From positions 1,116,001 through 1,180,000 of the forward strand of contig NZ_JAGSYB010000001.1 in the NCBI RefSeq assembly GCF_025685415.1: a stretch of DNA of 64,000 nucleotides, read 5' to 3'. The translations under genes were made by a program, and so were the position numbers. Positions 18,459 to 28,128 of the stretch are shown here, in pieces. The stretch's first letter is position 1; each line of letters begins with the position of its first letter. Source of the DNA: Terriglobus aquaticus (GTDB taxonomy: Bacteria; Acidobacteriota; Terriglobia; Terriglobales; Acidobacteriaceae). Below the pieces are notes generated by a model, which searched no databases, had not been told where the DNA came from, and saw only the letters and a list, made by a program, of their open reading frames with translations.

Positions 18459-20155
18459 CTAGTGGCGTGAACATCCCTGGCGGGAGATCACCTGTAGCTC
18501 TTGGCGTGCCTTGATGGAAGCAGGGCTGAACTTCAGCACCGTTTCGAGCGCGGTTCGGGCATCCGCGGCATTCCCCAGGATGCAATCCGCAACGGCCAAG
18601 TTGATACCAATCGCTTCCTGGTCCTCTGCGCGCGCAAAGATCTTCGCCCACATTTTCTGCGCCGTATCCATGTCGCCCTCTCGCGCCAGGATCAGCGCCA
18701 GATCACTCGCCGCTTGCACCTCTTCTGCCCTGCCCTTCAGAGCCTCGCGGTAGATCGTCTCCGCATCCTTCCATCGGCCCTGGGCCTGGTAGATAGCGGC
18801 AAGCGTGATGCCGACGTCACTGTCTGACGGATCTTTCGCCCATGCTTCTGACAAGTTAGAGAAAGCGGCCGGAGCCCAGCGTGCCTCCCCTTTCAACACC
18901 AGGTTGTAATACGCCAGTCCAAGCTCCCGGGCCGTCACGGTCTCTCCATCCAGCGCAGGTACCACGGCAGTCGAACTCGACCCGGTGCTTTCGCCAAGCT
19001 GCGGCAATTTCAGAATGCGGTGATCGGTCCACGCGACGTGCGGAGTATCGCTAATCTCCGCCTTCGGCATGTGGCATGACGTGCAGTCCGGGTTCTCCGG
19101 ATGGTGGCTCGTCGCAAACGTAGCACCGGTATGGCAGGCCAGACATTTCGCCCGATAGAACGACGCCCGCTGCGCCGGTTCGGGATGGAAATGCGGGTCG
19201 TGACAACTCATGCACGACATGTGATCGCCGCTGCGCCGCTTGCATACGCTCTGGTTCAGTTGCTCGATCTCGGTCACACTTCGTCCTGAGTTACTGGGCA
19301 CGACGAAGTATGCCAGGTACTTCCGGATGTCATCGCCCGGCTTGTATTGCGTGACGGACTTACCATGAAGCTCGACGCTGGTATCCCCTTCCAGATGACA
19401 ACTGATGCATACCGAATCGCGAGCCGGCGCCGAGAGTTTGGCAGGGTTCAACGCCGGCTGTTTGCCTTTACTCAGAACATGCTGCGAGGTGTCGCCGTGG
19501 CACTGTTCGCACGTGATGCCGCCATGCAAAAACGGCAAACCGGCGAACCTGTTGCCACCACCGGGCAGCGGTTCCTGAACGTCGCTCATGTGGCAGCGCA
19601 TACAGCGCGCGTTCATGGGCAATGCCGAGGGTACCGACGACACATCCGCCAGGCCCGGTGCCATGGCATAACCGCGGAGCGAAGAATGGTACGCAACCGG
19701 CGACTCGAGCAGGTAGCCGTCGATCGAGTACAGATAGGTCCGTCCGAGCTTACCGGAGCCCAGGTAGTACAGCAGAGATTGCCGAGCAGCAATGCCGCGT
19801 GTTGGCACCTCATAGCTCAGCACGGCACCGTCCGGCTCAGCTCCCACCCGGTATGTGGCTCCCGAACGTGCGTGCGTGAAAACGCCCGGTATCAGCCCGT
19901 CGCTTGCCACTCCGCTGGCGTTTGCCATAGGAGTCCGAAGATACTCATCCACGATCGCCTGATGGCAGTTCCTGCAAACCGCGTCGGCCGAGCTCACAGG
20001 CGTTGGGCCCGGCGGAGCAGATCGGGGCGCGGTGCCCTGATAGCGGCATGAACCGCCGGCCGCGACACCCCCAAGAGCGTTAGGAGGATCACCAGAAGAC
20101 CGAGGATCGCAAATGGGAGCGCCCAACGCCTGAGCACGCCTGTTCTCCTGCTCAT
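18459..20155 (-). CDS. Seven-haem c-type cytochrome with C-terminal TPRs, apparent frameshift
   Basis: Exported multihaem cytochrome. Seven CXXCH haem sites are visible: CRNCH, CMRCH, CEQCH, CISCH, CMSCH, CLACH and CTSCH, followed by a C-terminal TPR region of about 150 residues (AAIYQAQGRWKDAETIYREA). The long open frame has no signal peptide and runs back into the upstream TPR gene. In another frame, ATG 20155 overlaps the upstream TPR stop (ATGA) and encodes MSRRTGVLRRWALPFAILG then LLVILLTLLG, a textbook signal-anchor; that frame stops at 19994. One extra base in the five-G run at 20068-20072 would join the two as LLTLLGGVAAGGSC. I therefore read one gene with a single-base deletion, either real or a sequencing error. 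Resembles cytochrome c554-like family proteins; electron partner unknown. Confidence 0.85.
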
Positions 20156-21153
20156 TGGGGTACTTCGGCCCTGCGACCATCCGCATTCGGCGTGGTGGTG
20201 CTGGAATGAGATCCGGCAAGTTTTTGAACAATTGCGAACTGTTGGTCTGCTTCCGGAGCCTTGCCGGCCGCGCGATAGGCTCGCCCAAGAAAATAGTGCG
20301 GCTGCTCCGCAGACGGTGCCAGCGCAGCCGCTGTCTTCAGCGCAACGATCGCCTCATCAGGGCGTTTCAATTCGAGGAGCGTGCGGCCAAGTTCCAGGAA
20401 GACAGTCGGGTTGCCGGGCGAAAGCGCGGCCGCCCGTTGCAACTGCGGCAAAGCTTGGTCAGCATGCCCTTGAGCGCGGTCGAGCACGCCAAGATCCAGG
20501 TAAGGCTGGGCATCAGGTGTGTGCTTCTTCTCGGCCCAATCGATTGCCGTTTGGTACGCAGCACGAGCAAGGTCCGGCCGCTGCAATCGCTCATAGGCAA
20601 GGCCCAGGTTGTACTCAGCCTTCGGGTCTTCCGGGATCACCGTCAGGCTGTGCTGGAACGACTCAACTGCGGCAGCGTTCTGCTCTAGGTTGTACTGCGT
20701 GCGCCCCAGCAGGTACCAGGTCTGCACATCCACCGGCTCTGTTCTGGTGGCCCGTTCTAGCCAACGCTCAGCGTCGGCATAGTCCTTCAGCAGGATGTAG
20801 TCCGATGCAACGCCGACGAACTCACTCGACGTCGGGTTCCGCAACTTCGCCGCAGCGGTGTACTCCTTCAAGGAGGCGTCTGGCTCATTATCGCGAAGCA
20901 GAGTGTAAGCCAGTAGATAGTGCGCGTTCGCGCAGGCTGCATTCGCAGAGATGTTCTGCCGCAACGAGTCTGCGGCCGCTTTCCAGTTCTGCTGCATCAT
21001 CAGGCTTCGAGCTTCTACCAGCGAAGGACAGGCCGCAGCGGTGGGCTGCTGAGCAAATGCAGAAACCGTTGCAGCCGCGATCATGACAACGTAAAACCAC
21101 CCTGCCAAAGCGAACGGCACCGAACGTCTAGGCCTGGCCTTGTAGTCCGACAT
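20152..21153 (-). CDS. Secreted TPR protein
   Basis: 333 aa from ATG 21153, chosen because it opens a signal peptide (MSDYKARPRRSVPFALAGWF, cleavage after VSAFA). The rest is about seven TPR units (for example YLLGRTQYNLEQNAAAVESF and YNLGLAYERLQRPDLARAAY), so a protein-protein scaffold in the periplasm. An earlier in-frame ATG at 21261 is possible. It sits between the CRTAC1 gene and the cytochrome gene, whose ATG overlaps its stop. It likely belongs to the same operon and complex. Confidence 0.85.
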   Translation of the reverse strand: MSDYKARPRRSVPFALAGWFYVVMIAAATVSAFAQQPTAAACPSLVEARSLMMQQNWKAAADSLRQNISANAACANAHYLLAYTLLRDNEPDASLKEYTAAAKLRNPTSSEFVGVASDYILLKDYADAERWLERATRTEPVDVQTWYLLGRTQYNLEQNAAAVESFQHSLTVIPEDPKAEYNLGLAYERLQRPDLARAAYQTAIDWAEKKHTPDAQPYLDLGVLDRAQGHADQALPQLQRAAALSPGNPTVFLELGRTLLELKRPDEAIVALKTAAALAPSAEQPHYFLGRAYRAAGKAPEADQQFAIVQKLAGSHSSTTTPNADGRRAEVPQ

Positions 21154-21269
21154 ACCCCATGACCATTGCCATGAACAGAGCGAGTTGAGCTTAGCCGCAC
21201 TTCCGTCCACGAGTTCGCATGCAGCTTGTGCCTGCACCCGATCTTCTGCGTTGATGGACATAGGCGATT

Positions 21270-23114
21270 TCACTTCGATGTAGCCTGAGGGCGAGCTGTT
21301 CTCTCCCCTTCCACGATCGTATAGATGTGATCTGCCGCAAGGCCAGAGAAAGACTGGTGGCTGTGATCTGGCCAGGTAATCTCCACAGACTCGACCGTCG
21401 TAGCATCTCCTAACCCAAAGAAGACACGCGGATCGCTGGATGAGGCGAAGCTGCCCCCGCATAGCACATCACGCCTCAGGTGCAATGGCCCGGCCACCAA
21501 CGTCACGCGAGCTCCGATCGCCTCGCGGTTCGACTTTCCGGTGCCACGTAAGCTGAACTCAATCCAGTGATGCCGATCGGAAGAAACATTCCGCAGCAAC
21601 GTCGGCGGACCTTCCAGGTTGTTGATTACGACGTCGATCCTGCCTTTGTTGAAGAGATCACCGAAGGCGGCGCCTCGACCCGTGATCGCCTGCGCTAAAC
21701 CACTTCCTTCCACAGCTTCGACTGGCCGGAACTTAGCGTTTCCGGCATTGCGAAACAGCAGCGGGCGTTGTGCGAAGCTGGTGCCCCATTGCTGCTGGTC
21801 CACTTGGGGGTAAACGTGCCCATTGACGAAGAACAGGTCCTCCAGCCCATCTCGATCGAAGTCTGCAAAACCTACGCCCCACCCCAGGAAAGGTGTACTC
21901 AAGTCGGCGATCCCCGCCTTTGCGCTGATGTCGCTGAAGCTGAGGCCGCCATCCCCCTCATACAACAGCTTGTAATCGTCCGAAAAGTTTGTCAGGGCTA
22001 AGCCAAGGTTGCCACTGTTCTTGAAATCCGCGGCGGCGACCCCCATCGTCGCGGTTTCGCGGCCCTGCCCGTTCACCGCAAACCCCGACTCGAAGCTCTC
22101 GTCCTGGAATGTGCCGTTGCCCATATTCTGGTAAAGGTAGTTTGGAGTTGAGTCGTTGCCGACAAGCAGCTCCGGCAGACCGTCCCCATCCAAATCGACG
22201 AAGAGTGATGCCAGCCCGTAGTAGCCAGGTTTGTCGGCAACGTGAGCTTGCTCGCTTACCTCAACGAAGGTTCCATCGCCCCTGTTGCGGAATAGATGGT
22301 CAGGCGCGCCCAGCAGACCACGCGGACCGCAGAACGTAGCCACGCCACGGAAGGTACAGGTATTCGCAGCAACGCTGTTCGAGCCTGGCTGCGGTAGCTT
22401 CGCGAAATCGAACGCCGTGTACCCGGGAACGAACAGGTCGAGCAATCCGTCCCCGTCAAAGTCCCCTGCGGTTGCACCCGTCGACCACCCTCCCAGGGCA
22501 ACACCCGCGCTCTCGGCAATGTCCGTGAAGGTTCCGTTCCGGTTGTTGTGATACAGCCGGTTCTTGCCAAGATTGGTGACGTAGAGGTCGGGCCAGCCAT
22601 CGTTGTCGAAGTCGGCCGCGATCGCGCCAACGCCCCAGCGATCGTTCGCCACACCGGCGGACCGGGTCACGTCCGTAAAGGTCCCGTCGTGATTGTTGCG
22701 GAACAGCGCGGCGTGCGCAGACACTGCTCTACCCTCCAACGCTTCCACCGTTGAGCCGTTCACCAGGTAGATGTCCAGCCAGCCGTCGCCATCGAAGTCG
22801 AGAAGCGCGACTCCGCTTCCCAGCGACTCGGAGATCAGGGTGCGTTTCGTGCTACCGACGTGATGCTGCCAGCTGGCCAGTCCGGCGGCGCGCGTCACAT
22901 CCTCAAACACCGCTTCGCCAGCCGCGACGTATCCGCCAGCAGTGATCGGACGATGACGCGCATCGTAAGTGGGCGCGTGTGCCTCTCCTGTGCTGGCTCC
23001 TCCGCCGGTTTGTGCATGCACGAGCGCATACCCCACGCAGCCCAGCAACAGGATGCAGCCTGCACTGCGGAGTGAGCCCGGCCTAGCGCGCTTGGTCCTT
23101 CGCCGAGATAACAT
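21270..23114 (-). CDS. CRTAC1-family FG-GAP/ASPIC-UnbV secreted protein
   Basis: 614 aa paralogue of the protein at 16631. The N-terminal signal is Arg-rich then hydrophobic (SAGCILLLGCVGYALVHAQ). Seven propeller repeats are visible, but two of the calcium loops are degenerate: DFDGDGWLD, DFDNDGWPD, DFDGDGLLD, DLDGDGLPE, DFKNSGNLG, DFDRDGLED and DLFNKGRID. It ends in an ASPIC/UnbV domain (NREAIGARVTL, FFGLGDATTVESVEITWPD). The ATG at 23114 overlaps the end of the upstream TPR gene by 32 bp; a start further in is possible. The order TPR-CRTAC1-TPR-cytochrome on one strand suggests one envelope complex. Confidence 0.88.
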   Translation of the reverse strand: MLSRRRTKRARPGSLRSAGCILLLGCVGYALVHAQTGGGASTGEAHAPTYDARHRPITAGGYVAAGEAVFEDVTRAAGLASWQHHVGSTKRTLISESLGSGVALLDFDGDGWLDIYLVNGSTVEALEGRAVSAHAALFRNNHDGTFTDVTRSAGVANDRWGVGAIAADFDNDGWPDLYVTNLGKNRLYHNNRNGTFTDIAESAGVALGGWSTGATAGDFDGDGLLDLFVPGYTAFDFAKLPQPGSNSVAANTCTFRGVATFCGPRGLLGAPDHLFRNRGDGTFVEVSEQAHVADKPGYYGLASLFVDLDGDGLPELLVGNDSTPNYLYQNMGNGTFQDESFESGFAVNGQGRETATMGVAAADFKNSGNLGLALTNFSDDYKLLYEGDGGLSFSDISAKAGIADLSTPFLGWGVGFADFDRDGLEDLFFVNGHVYPQVDQQQWGTSFAQRPLLFRNAGNAKFRPVEAVEGSGLAQAITGRGAAFGDLFNKGRIDVVINNLEGPPTLLRNVSSDRHHWIEFSLRGTGKSNREAIGARVTLVAGPLHLRRDVLCGGSFASSSDPRVFFGLGDATTVESVEITWPDHSHQSFSGLAADHIYTIVEGERTARPQATSK

Positions 23115-24279
23115 CCTTCGCCTGCTTTGCACTGGCCTCGCTCGCCTGCCGTTGCAGCCGCGCATACACCTGCAACTCCGAACGTGCTTCTTCGTTCTTC
23201 CCTAGTGCCTTGTACGCACGGGACAGCAGGAAGTGGATCGACGGTTCATCAGGCGAGGCCTGGGCCGCGGGTCGCAAGTCGTCCAGCGCCTGCTGTGCAC
23301 GATCCAGCTTCAGCAGCGCATTCGCGCGATCCACCCGAGCCTGCATCAGATCCGGGCACGTTGTCACCGCAGAGTTCAGGGGCGGCAGCGCCTCTGCCGC
23401 GGGTTGGTTCGCACTTAGAATGCTGTTTCCTAGCTTCCACTGCGTGATGCAGTTGTTTGGATCGATTCGCAGTTCCGCCCGAAACTCGTTCGCGGCAGAC
23501 TCGTACTTCTCCTCCAGCCAGAACGCATTCCCCAAATGGTAGTGATTGCCGGCTTGGTTCGGATCCTTCGCGAGCGCCTTGGTGTACTCCGCCAGAGCAC
23601 CGTCGTAGTTCTTCATGCTCTCGTCGACTTCGCCAGCCATAATGTGCGCCACACCCGAGTCGGGATCGATCTGGTCGACCTTGGCCAGTGACTCCTCAGA
23701 CAACTTCAGGTATGCCTTGCCCAGCAAATACCAGACTTGCTGGTCTTTGGGATTGCGCTGCAGATAATCACGCAGATGAGCCGTGCCCGCAGAGCTGTCA
23801 CCCGTCGAGATCTCAAGTCGGCCTAGTGCGAGCTCCGCGTCATTGTTCGCCGGATCGGCTTCGAGCGCCTTGGTCAGTTCGGCTTTCGCTTCAATGGATC
23901 GGCCGAGCCGAACGTCACTCAACCCCAGCAGCGTCTGGGCAGTCGTCATCCGCGGATCGATGGCGAGCCCCTTGCGAAGCGTCTCCGCAGCGTGACTGTA
24001 ATCGCCGGTGTTGTAGTACAGCATGCCCAGGTTGTTATACGCAGGCGCCAAACGTGGTGCCAACCGCAGGATCTCGGTATAACGCGCGATCGCCGTCTGA
24101 GCGTCTCCGTGCGCCTGAGCATCGTGCGCTTCCGCATACAGCTGCTGCACCTGCGGAGTAATTGCATCAGAGCCGCGCTGAGCTGACGCGCCGCTGCGCT
24201 GCGGCTGTGCCGCCAACGGGAACAGGAAGGCAACGGACACGGCGCAGAGCATGGATCGAATGAGTGTCGGGTGAGGCAT
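23083..24279 (-). CDS. Secreted TPR protein
   Basis: 398 aa. Clear signal peptide (MPHPTLIRSMLCAVSVAFLF, cleaved near LAAQPQ). The mature protein is almost entirely TPR units (NNLGMLYYNTGDYSHAAETL, YHLGNAFWLEEKYESAANEF) with a basic, Gln/Lys-rich tail. Predicted periplasmic scaffold. First gene of the TPR-CRTAC1-TPR-cytochrome run; the CRTAC1 start lies inside its 3' end. A terminator hairpin separates it from the TonB receptor upstream. Confidence 0.9.
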   Translation of the reverse strand: MPHPTLIRSMLCAVSVAFLFPLAAQPQRSGASAQRGSDAITPQVQQLYAEAHDAQAHGDAQTAIARYTEILRLAPRLAPAYNNLGMLYYNTGDYSHAAETLRKGLAIDPRMTTAQTLLGLSDVRLGRSIEAKAELTKALEADPANNDAELALGRLEISTGDSSAGTAHLRDYLQRNPKDQQVWYLLGKAYLKLSEESLAKVDQIDPDSGVAHIMAGEVDESMKNYDGALAEYTKALAKDPNQAGNHYHLGNAFWLEEKYESAANEFRAELRIDPNNCITQWKLGNSILSANQPAAEALPPLNSAVTTCPDLMQARVDRANALLKLDRAQQALDDLRPAAQASPDEPSIHFLLSRAYKALGKNEEARSELQVYARLQRQASEASAKQAKDVISAKDQAR

Positions 24280-24322
24280 GTGATTCCGTGCTGCAGGTTA
24301 GCAGAGCCTAAGTGAAGAAAGG

Positions 24323-24346
24323 AAGGGGCTGCTCACGCAGCCCCTT
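24323..24346 (-). terminator. Intrinsic terminator after the TonB receptor
   Basis: Perfect ten-base stem (AAGGGGCTGC at 24323-24332, GCAGCCCCTT at 24337-24346) with a four-base loop. On the minus strand it is followed by a pyrimidine-rich CCTTTCTTC stretch. It lies 22 bp after the receptor stop and 44 bp before the TPR gene, so receptor transcription probably ends largely here. Confidence 0.75.
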
Positions 24347-24367
24347 TAGCGAGTGGTCGGTGTAAGG

Positions 24368-26527
24368 TCAGAACGTGAACTTTCCGGTGATCTGACCTTG
24401 TCGATTGTTTGTGTTCGTGGACGGATTGAAGAGTCCGAAGCTTCCATTCGACAGGTCGGTGTTGGTGCCGCCCGCCAGATAGGTCCGGTTTAGCAAGTTG
24501 AAGTAATCCATCTTCAAGGTGAACCGGTAACGCTCGGTCAGGAAGAAGCTCTTCTCCAAACTTGCAGCCTCATTGTAGTAATTGGGGCTGCGCAACTCGG
24601 AGTAGTTTCTCTTCGCCGTACCGATGACGTACTGGCTACCCGTCGAGGTGAAGGCCGCGGGATTGAAGATTTGCGGAGCGCTGCCCTGCTTGCCGCCAAT
24701 CAGGAATTTCTTCACCAGATCGTAGCTCGCCGTCTTCAGAGGCACGCTTGCATTTCGGTTCGGGCGGTTGAAGCCGTTGAGTGGACTAGAGCCATCCACA
24801 ACGCCAAACGGTGTTCCCTGTTCGTAATCAAGGATCCAGCCGATCTTCCAGCCGCCGGTAAGCTGGCCGGTAACTCCCTTGTTGTTCAGGAATGGCTTGC
24901 CAGGACCAAGCGGCAGTTCATACGTGCCGCTCACTTTCAACGTGTTCGGCTCATCGGCGCCTGAGATCGACCACTCGGGCCTCTGATCGTATTTGTTGAT
25001 GCCACCATTGACAAAACTGCTGAAGCCGCTGCTGGCATTATCCAGCGAACGGGACAGCGTGTAGCCCACCAGAAACGACAGGCCGTTGCTCAGGTGCTTA
25101 TCTACCTCGACTTGAAGGCTCTGATAGTACGCGGTACCGAAACCCTCGAAGTTGTTCATGATGTTATTGAACTGAGGGTAGGGCCGCAGCGCTTGCGCCA
25201 CCGTCGCGCTGCCGCCGAAGTCCTTGACGAAGTTGCCGTAGGGCAAGTTCACGCCGTCTAGCTGCGTTTGCCCTGGCTGGAAGACATCGGCAAGTTTGGC
25301 GCCCAGCGCCAGATACTTCGGATCGAGTTGGTCGATTGGGTTCAGGTTGCTGGGCAAGTGGATTACCCGGTTGCCAACCCACGACGCTGTCAGGAAGGTA
25401 CGGAACGGCAACTGGCGCTGCACATTCACGTTCCACTGCTGGCTGTATGGGGCAAAGCCGTCGGTGGAGGTGTTCAGAGCGTTGACATTCTGCCCGTTGC
25501 CTAAGCTCGGGTTATACGGGGTGGCTTGGGGGTTCGGCAGCGGATTGCCGTCCCATTGCCCGTATGAGGAGGTGTAGCTGTTGGTCGTGCCTCTCACAAA
25601 CGAGCCGACCAGCAGGTTGCCGTAGTTTACGGCGACCTTGTTGGTGCCGTACTCGTATGCGCCACCGTTCAAGAAGGCAAGCGAGAAGCCGCCCTGAACC
25701 ACGGTCTTGTCATTCAGCTTGTAGGCAAAGCCAAGGCGCGGTCCAAAGTGGCCGAAGTGAGTGCCCACTCGAGATGGCTGACCGTTGTAACCGAGACGGC
25801 TGACCGCTCCGAACAACGGTTGGCCACCAAGATTGACGGCGGAAGGGTTCTGCACGTTGGCGTCGAAGTAGACAACGTTCTGATGCACTTCTGTGAATGG
25901 TACCTGGATGTCCCAACGGAGACCGAGGTTGACAGTCAGCCGTGGAGTGATTTTGATGTCGTCCTGAATGTAAGGCGAGTAATCGATATTGCGCAGTTTC
26001 AGTTCTTGCGAGTTGCTGCGCAACGCGTTGTCGGGCAGACCAAGCAGGAAGCTCGCGAACGGATTGCCGAAGGTTTTGAAATTGGCATCACCAGGATCGT
26101 GAATCGACGTCTGGTGATTGCTGAAGTTGAACTGGCCGCCGGCTGTCTGTTCTTCGTTGTCGTCCTGGAAGGAACGTCGGATCTCGCCACCGATGTTGAA
26201 GGTGTGTCGGCCCTTCGTCCAGAGCCAGTTGTTCACGAAATCGAGACCGAGCTTCCGATTGACCGATCCAGTATTTGAACCGCTCGTTCCCCAGCTTGTA
26301 TAACCCTGGCCTCCGCCGAAATTGATGTTGGGAGAGATAATGCTTTGCTGCACCACCGGCGAGTTGATGCCAGTCAGATGGTTGAACTGATTATTGATTT
26401 CACCTACCCAGCCAAATCCGGCGGTCATCACCACCTTGTCTGTCAGGGAATTGCTATAGCTCAACAGGAACACGCTGCCGATATTGGGGTAGAACCGCTG
26501 GCTGCTCAGTGGATTCGGTGCCAGCAC
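24368..26527 (-). CDS. TonB-dependent receptor, C-terminal part (frameshifted)
   Basis: Beta-barrel portion of an Oar/CarboxypepD_reg-type TonB-dependent receptor, about 719 aa, ending in ITGKFTF with the terminal Phe expected for outer-membrane insertion. It is not a separate gene: the frame is open upstream of the GTG at 26527 to a stop at 26681-26683, and that stretch encodes barrel sequence (HKINDKQSIHYTQWRNTF). It continues the receptor begun at 27923 after a one-base shift near 26664-26680. Typical barrel features include FGPRLGFAYKLNDKTVVQGG and frequent aromatic strand ends. Confidence 0.9.
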   Translation of the reverse strand: MLAPNPLSSQRFYPNIGSVFLLSYSNSLTDKVVMTAGFGWVGEINNQFNHLTGINSPVVQQSIISPNINFGGGQGYTSWGTSGSNTGSVNRKLGLDFVNNWLWTKGRHTFNIGGEIRRSFQDDNEEQTAGGQFNFSNHQTSIHDPGDANFKTFGNPFASFLLGLPDNALRSNSQELKLRNIDYSPYIQDDIKITPRLTVNLGLRWDIQVPFTEVHQNVVYFDANVQNPSAVNLGGQPLFGAVSRLGYNGQPSRVGTHFGHFGPRLGFAYKLNDKTVVQGGFSLAFLNGGAYEYGTNKVAVNYGNLLVGSFVRGTTNSYTSSYGQWDGNPLPNPQATPYNPSLGNGQNVNALNTSTDGFAPYSQQWNVNVQRQLPFRTFLTASWVGNRVIHLPSNLNPIDQLDPKYLALGAKLADVFQPGQTQLDGVNLPYGNFVKDFGGSATVAQALRPYPQFNNIMNNFEGFGTAYYQSLQVEVDKHLSNGLSFLVGYTLSRSLDNASSGFSSFVNGGINKYDQRPEWSISGADEPNTLKVSGTYELPLGPGKPFLNNKGVTGQLTGGWKIGWILDYEQGTPFGVVDGSSPLNGFNRPNRNASVPLKTASYDLVKKFLIGGKQGSAPQIFNPAAFTSTGSQYVIGTAKRNYSELRSPNYYNEAASLEKSFFLTERYRFTLKMDYFNLLNRTYLAGGTNTDLSNGSFGLFNPSTNTNNRQGQITGKFTF

Positions 26528-26612
26528 GAACGGCGAGTGATCAAAGCCCGAGTTGTTGAAGGTATTACGCCACTGCGTGTAGTGAATGCTCTGCTTGTCG
26601 TTGATCTTGTGA

Positions 26613-27923
26613 TCAACTACGAAGCCCCAAACGTGCTGGATGTTTGGAATAGCATTCGGCGCCGCGTTTCTTATTGTTATTCAGGTTGTAGGTACCGCTT
26701 CCCGCACGATCGGGGTCCGGCAGGTACTGCAACATGCTGACTGACGCCGGGCTGAAGCGTGCTGTCGGGATGATGTTGGTGTCACAGGACGGGGTGCTGG
26801 CATATTGGGCGGCGCTCGCGCATCCAAACGGCGCCCCCGTGATGGGATCATAGATGGGGATCAATTTGCCCGTGGTCGTGTCGATCAGGTCGCCGAAGTT
26901 GCCGGCCTTCTCCTGCACGGTCGCGACCGTCGAAAGATCCTGATCCTGCAGATTCTGCTTGAACCACTCCTGGCTATAGAGGCCGAAGGTGCGATCATGC
27001 GCGTTGTACAACTTCGGGATTGAAAGCGGTCCGCCCACTGTAAAGCCGTAGTTGTTCTCGTGATCCAAAGGGGACTTACCACTGCCGCCCTGCGCCTTGC
27101 TGTTGTAAAAGCCGACAGAATCGAAGAAATTATTGCGGTTAATCTCAAAGAGATTGCCGTGGTACTGGTTCGTGCCGGACTTGGTCTGGTACGTGAGGGC
27201 GCCCTGGCCAAGACCGAACTGCGCGGAGAAGGTAGTGCGCTCCACACGTACTTCGCCGACCAGATCGTAGGGCGGGTTGTAATTGACGGTGTACCCTTCC
27301 GTCTCCGACTGCGGTACCGGGATGCCGTTGTAGATAATCTCCTGCGAGAAGTCCACGCCACCGCTTACGCGATGCGAGAAGCTGTTGCCCGTGGTTCCTG
27401 GCGAGAGGAACTGCAGGTTGTCGATCTGGCGACCGCGGCCTGATACCTCGACCGGCAGGTCGTCCGTGATTTCCGGATCGATTGTCGTTCCGATTTGCGG
27501 CTGTGTCGTGTTCAGTGTGAGTTGATTGGCCGTGACCTCGACGGTCTCAGACGCCGATCCATTTTGCAGGGAAAAATCCACCGTGCCGACTGTGCTGACC
27601 TGCACCGGAATACCGGTCTTGACGATCTTCTGGAATCCGGGAGCCGCAATTTCCACGTTGTAGTTTCCCGGAACCAGTCCGCGCACCGTGTAGGTGCCCG
27701 CGCTGCTGGTCACCAGCTTTTGCGATACGTTGGTGGCCTGATTGGTGACGGTTACGGCTGCGCCGGGAACCACCGCACCGGCGTTGTCGGTTACGGTGCC
27801 CGTTAGGCCCGCGTCGGCTTGCGCGAAGAGGCTTGGACTCGCGACAAAAAGCGTGCTGGCCACGCATGCAGAGAGAATTGGGGATGTCCAGCGTGAGCGT
27901 GGACGGAGTGGAAACGTTTGCAT
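26613..27923 (-). CDS. TonB-dependent receptor, N-terminal part (frameshifted)
   Basis: Signal peptide (cleavage near SLFAQA), then a carboxypeptidase-regulatory/Cna-like beta domain (GTVTDNAGAVVPGAAVTVTN, residues about 40-120), the plug (about 125-250) and the first barrel strands. This is the usual architecture of acidobacterial receptors of about 1,150-1,200 aa that import polymer fragments. The frame runs off after GTYNLNNNKKRG into an unrelated tail ending at 26613. Deleting one A from the AGAAAC stretch restores ...NNNKNAAPNAIPNIQHV and joins the C-terminal part. Substrate unknown; it neighbours the CRTAC1/TPR cluster and the mannosidase. Confidence 0.9.
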   Translation of the reverse strand: MQTFPLRPRSRWTSPILSACVASTLFVASPSLFAQADAGLTGTVTDNAGAVVPGAAVTVTNQATNVSQKLVTSSAGTYTVRGLVPGNYNVEIAAPGFQKIVKTGIPVQVSTVGTVDFSLQNGSASETVEVTANQLTLNTTQPQIGTTIDPEITDDLPVEVSGRGRQIDNLQFLSPGTTGNSFSHRVSGGVDFSQEIIYNGIPVPQSETEGYTVNYNPPYDLVGEVRVERTTFSAQFGLGQGALTYQTKSGTNQYHGNLFEINRNNFFDSVGFYNSKAQGGSGKSPLDHENNYGFTVGGPLSIPKLYNAHDRTFGLYSQEWFKQNLQDQDLSTVATVQEKAGNFGDLIDTTTGKLIPIYDPITGAPFGCASAAQYASTPSCDTNIIPTARFSPASVSMLQYLPDPDRAGSGTYNLNNNKKRGAECYSKHPARLGLRS

Positions 27924-28128
27924 TTGGTCTCCAGAAAATGCTGCGAAGAGCGCTCTAAGGTGCTTCGGTGTATGGAGGTAGATCGCGACTCAGTGTCGAG
28001 GGTGTTCCCTCAGCGACTTCGGACCCGATCAAAGGCTGGCCTATGGATCGGCCAAAAACTAATGCCTTCGATGGAGGCGTGTCAACAAGTTTTCTTGTAA
28101 CCAAATGCCGAAACAATGAGGCCGTCGT

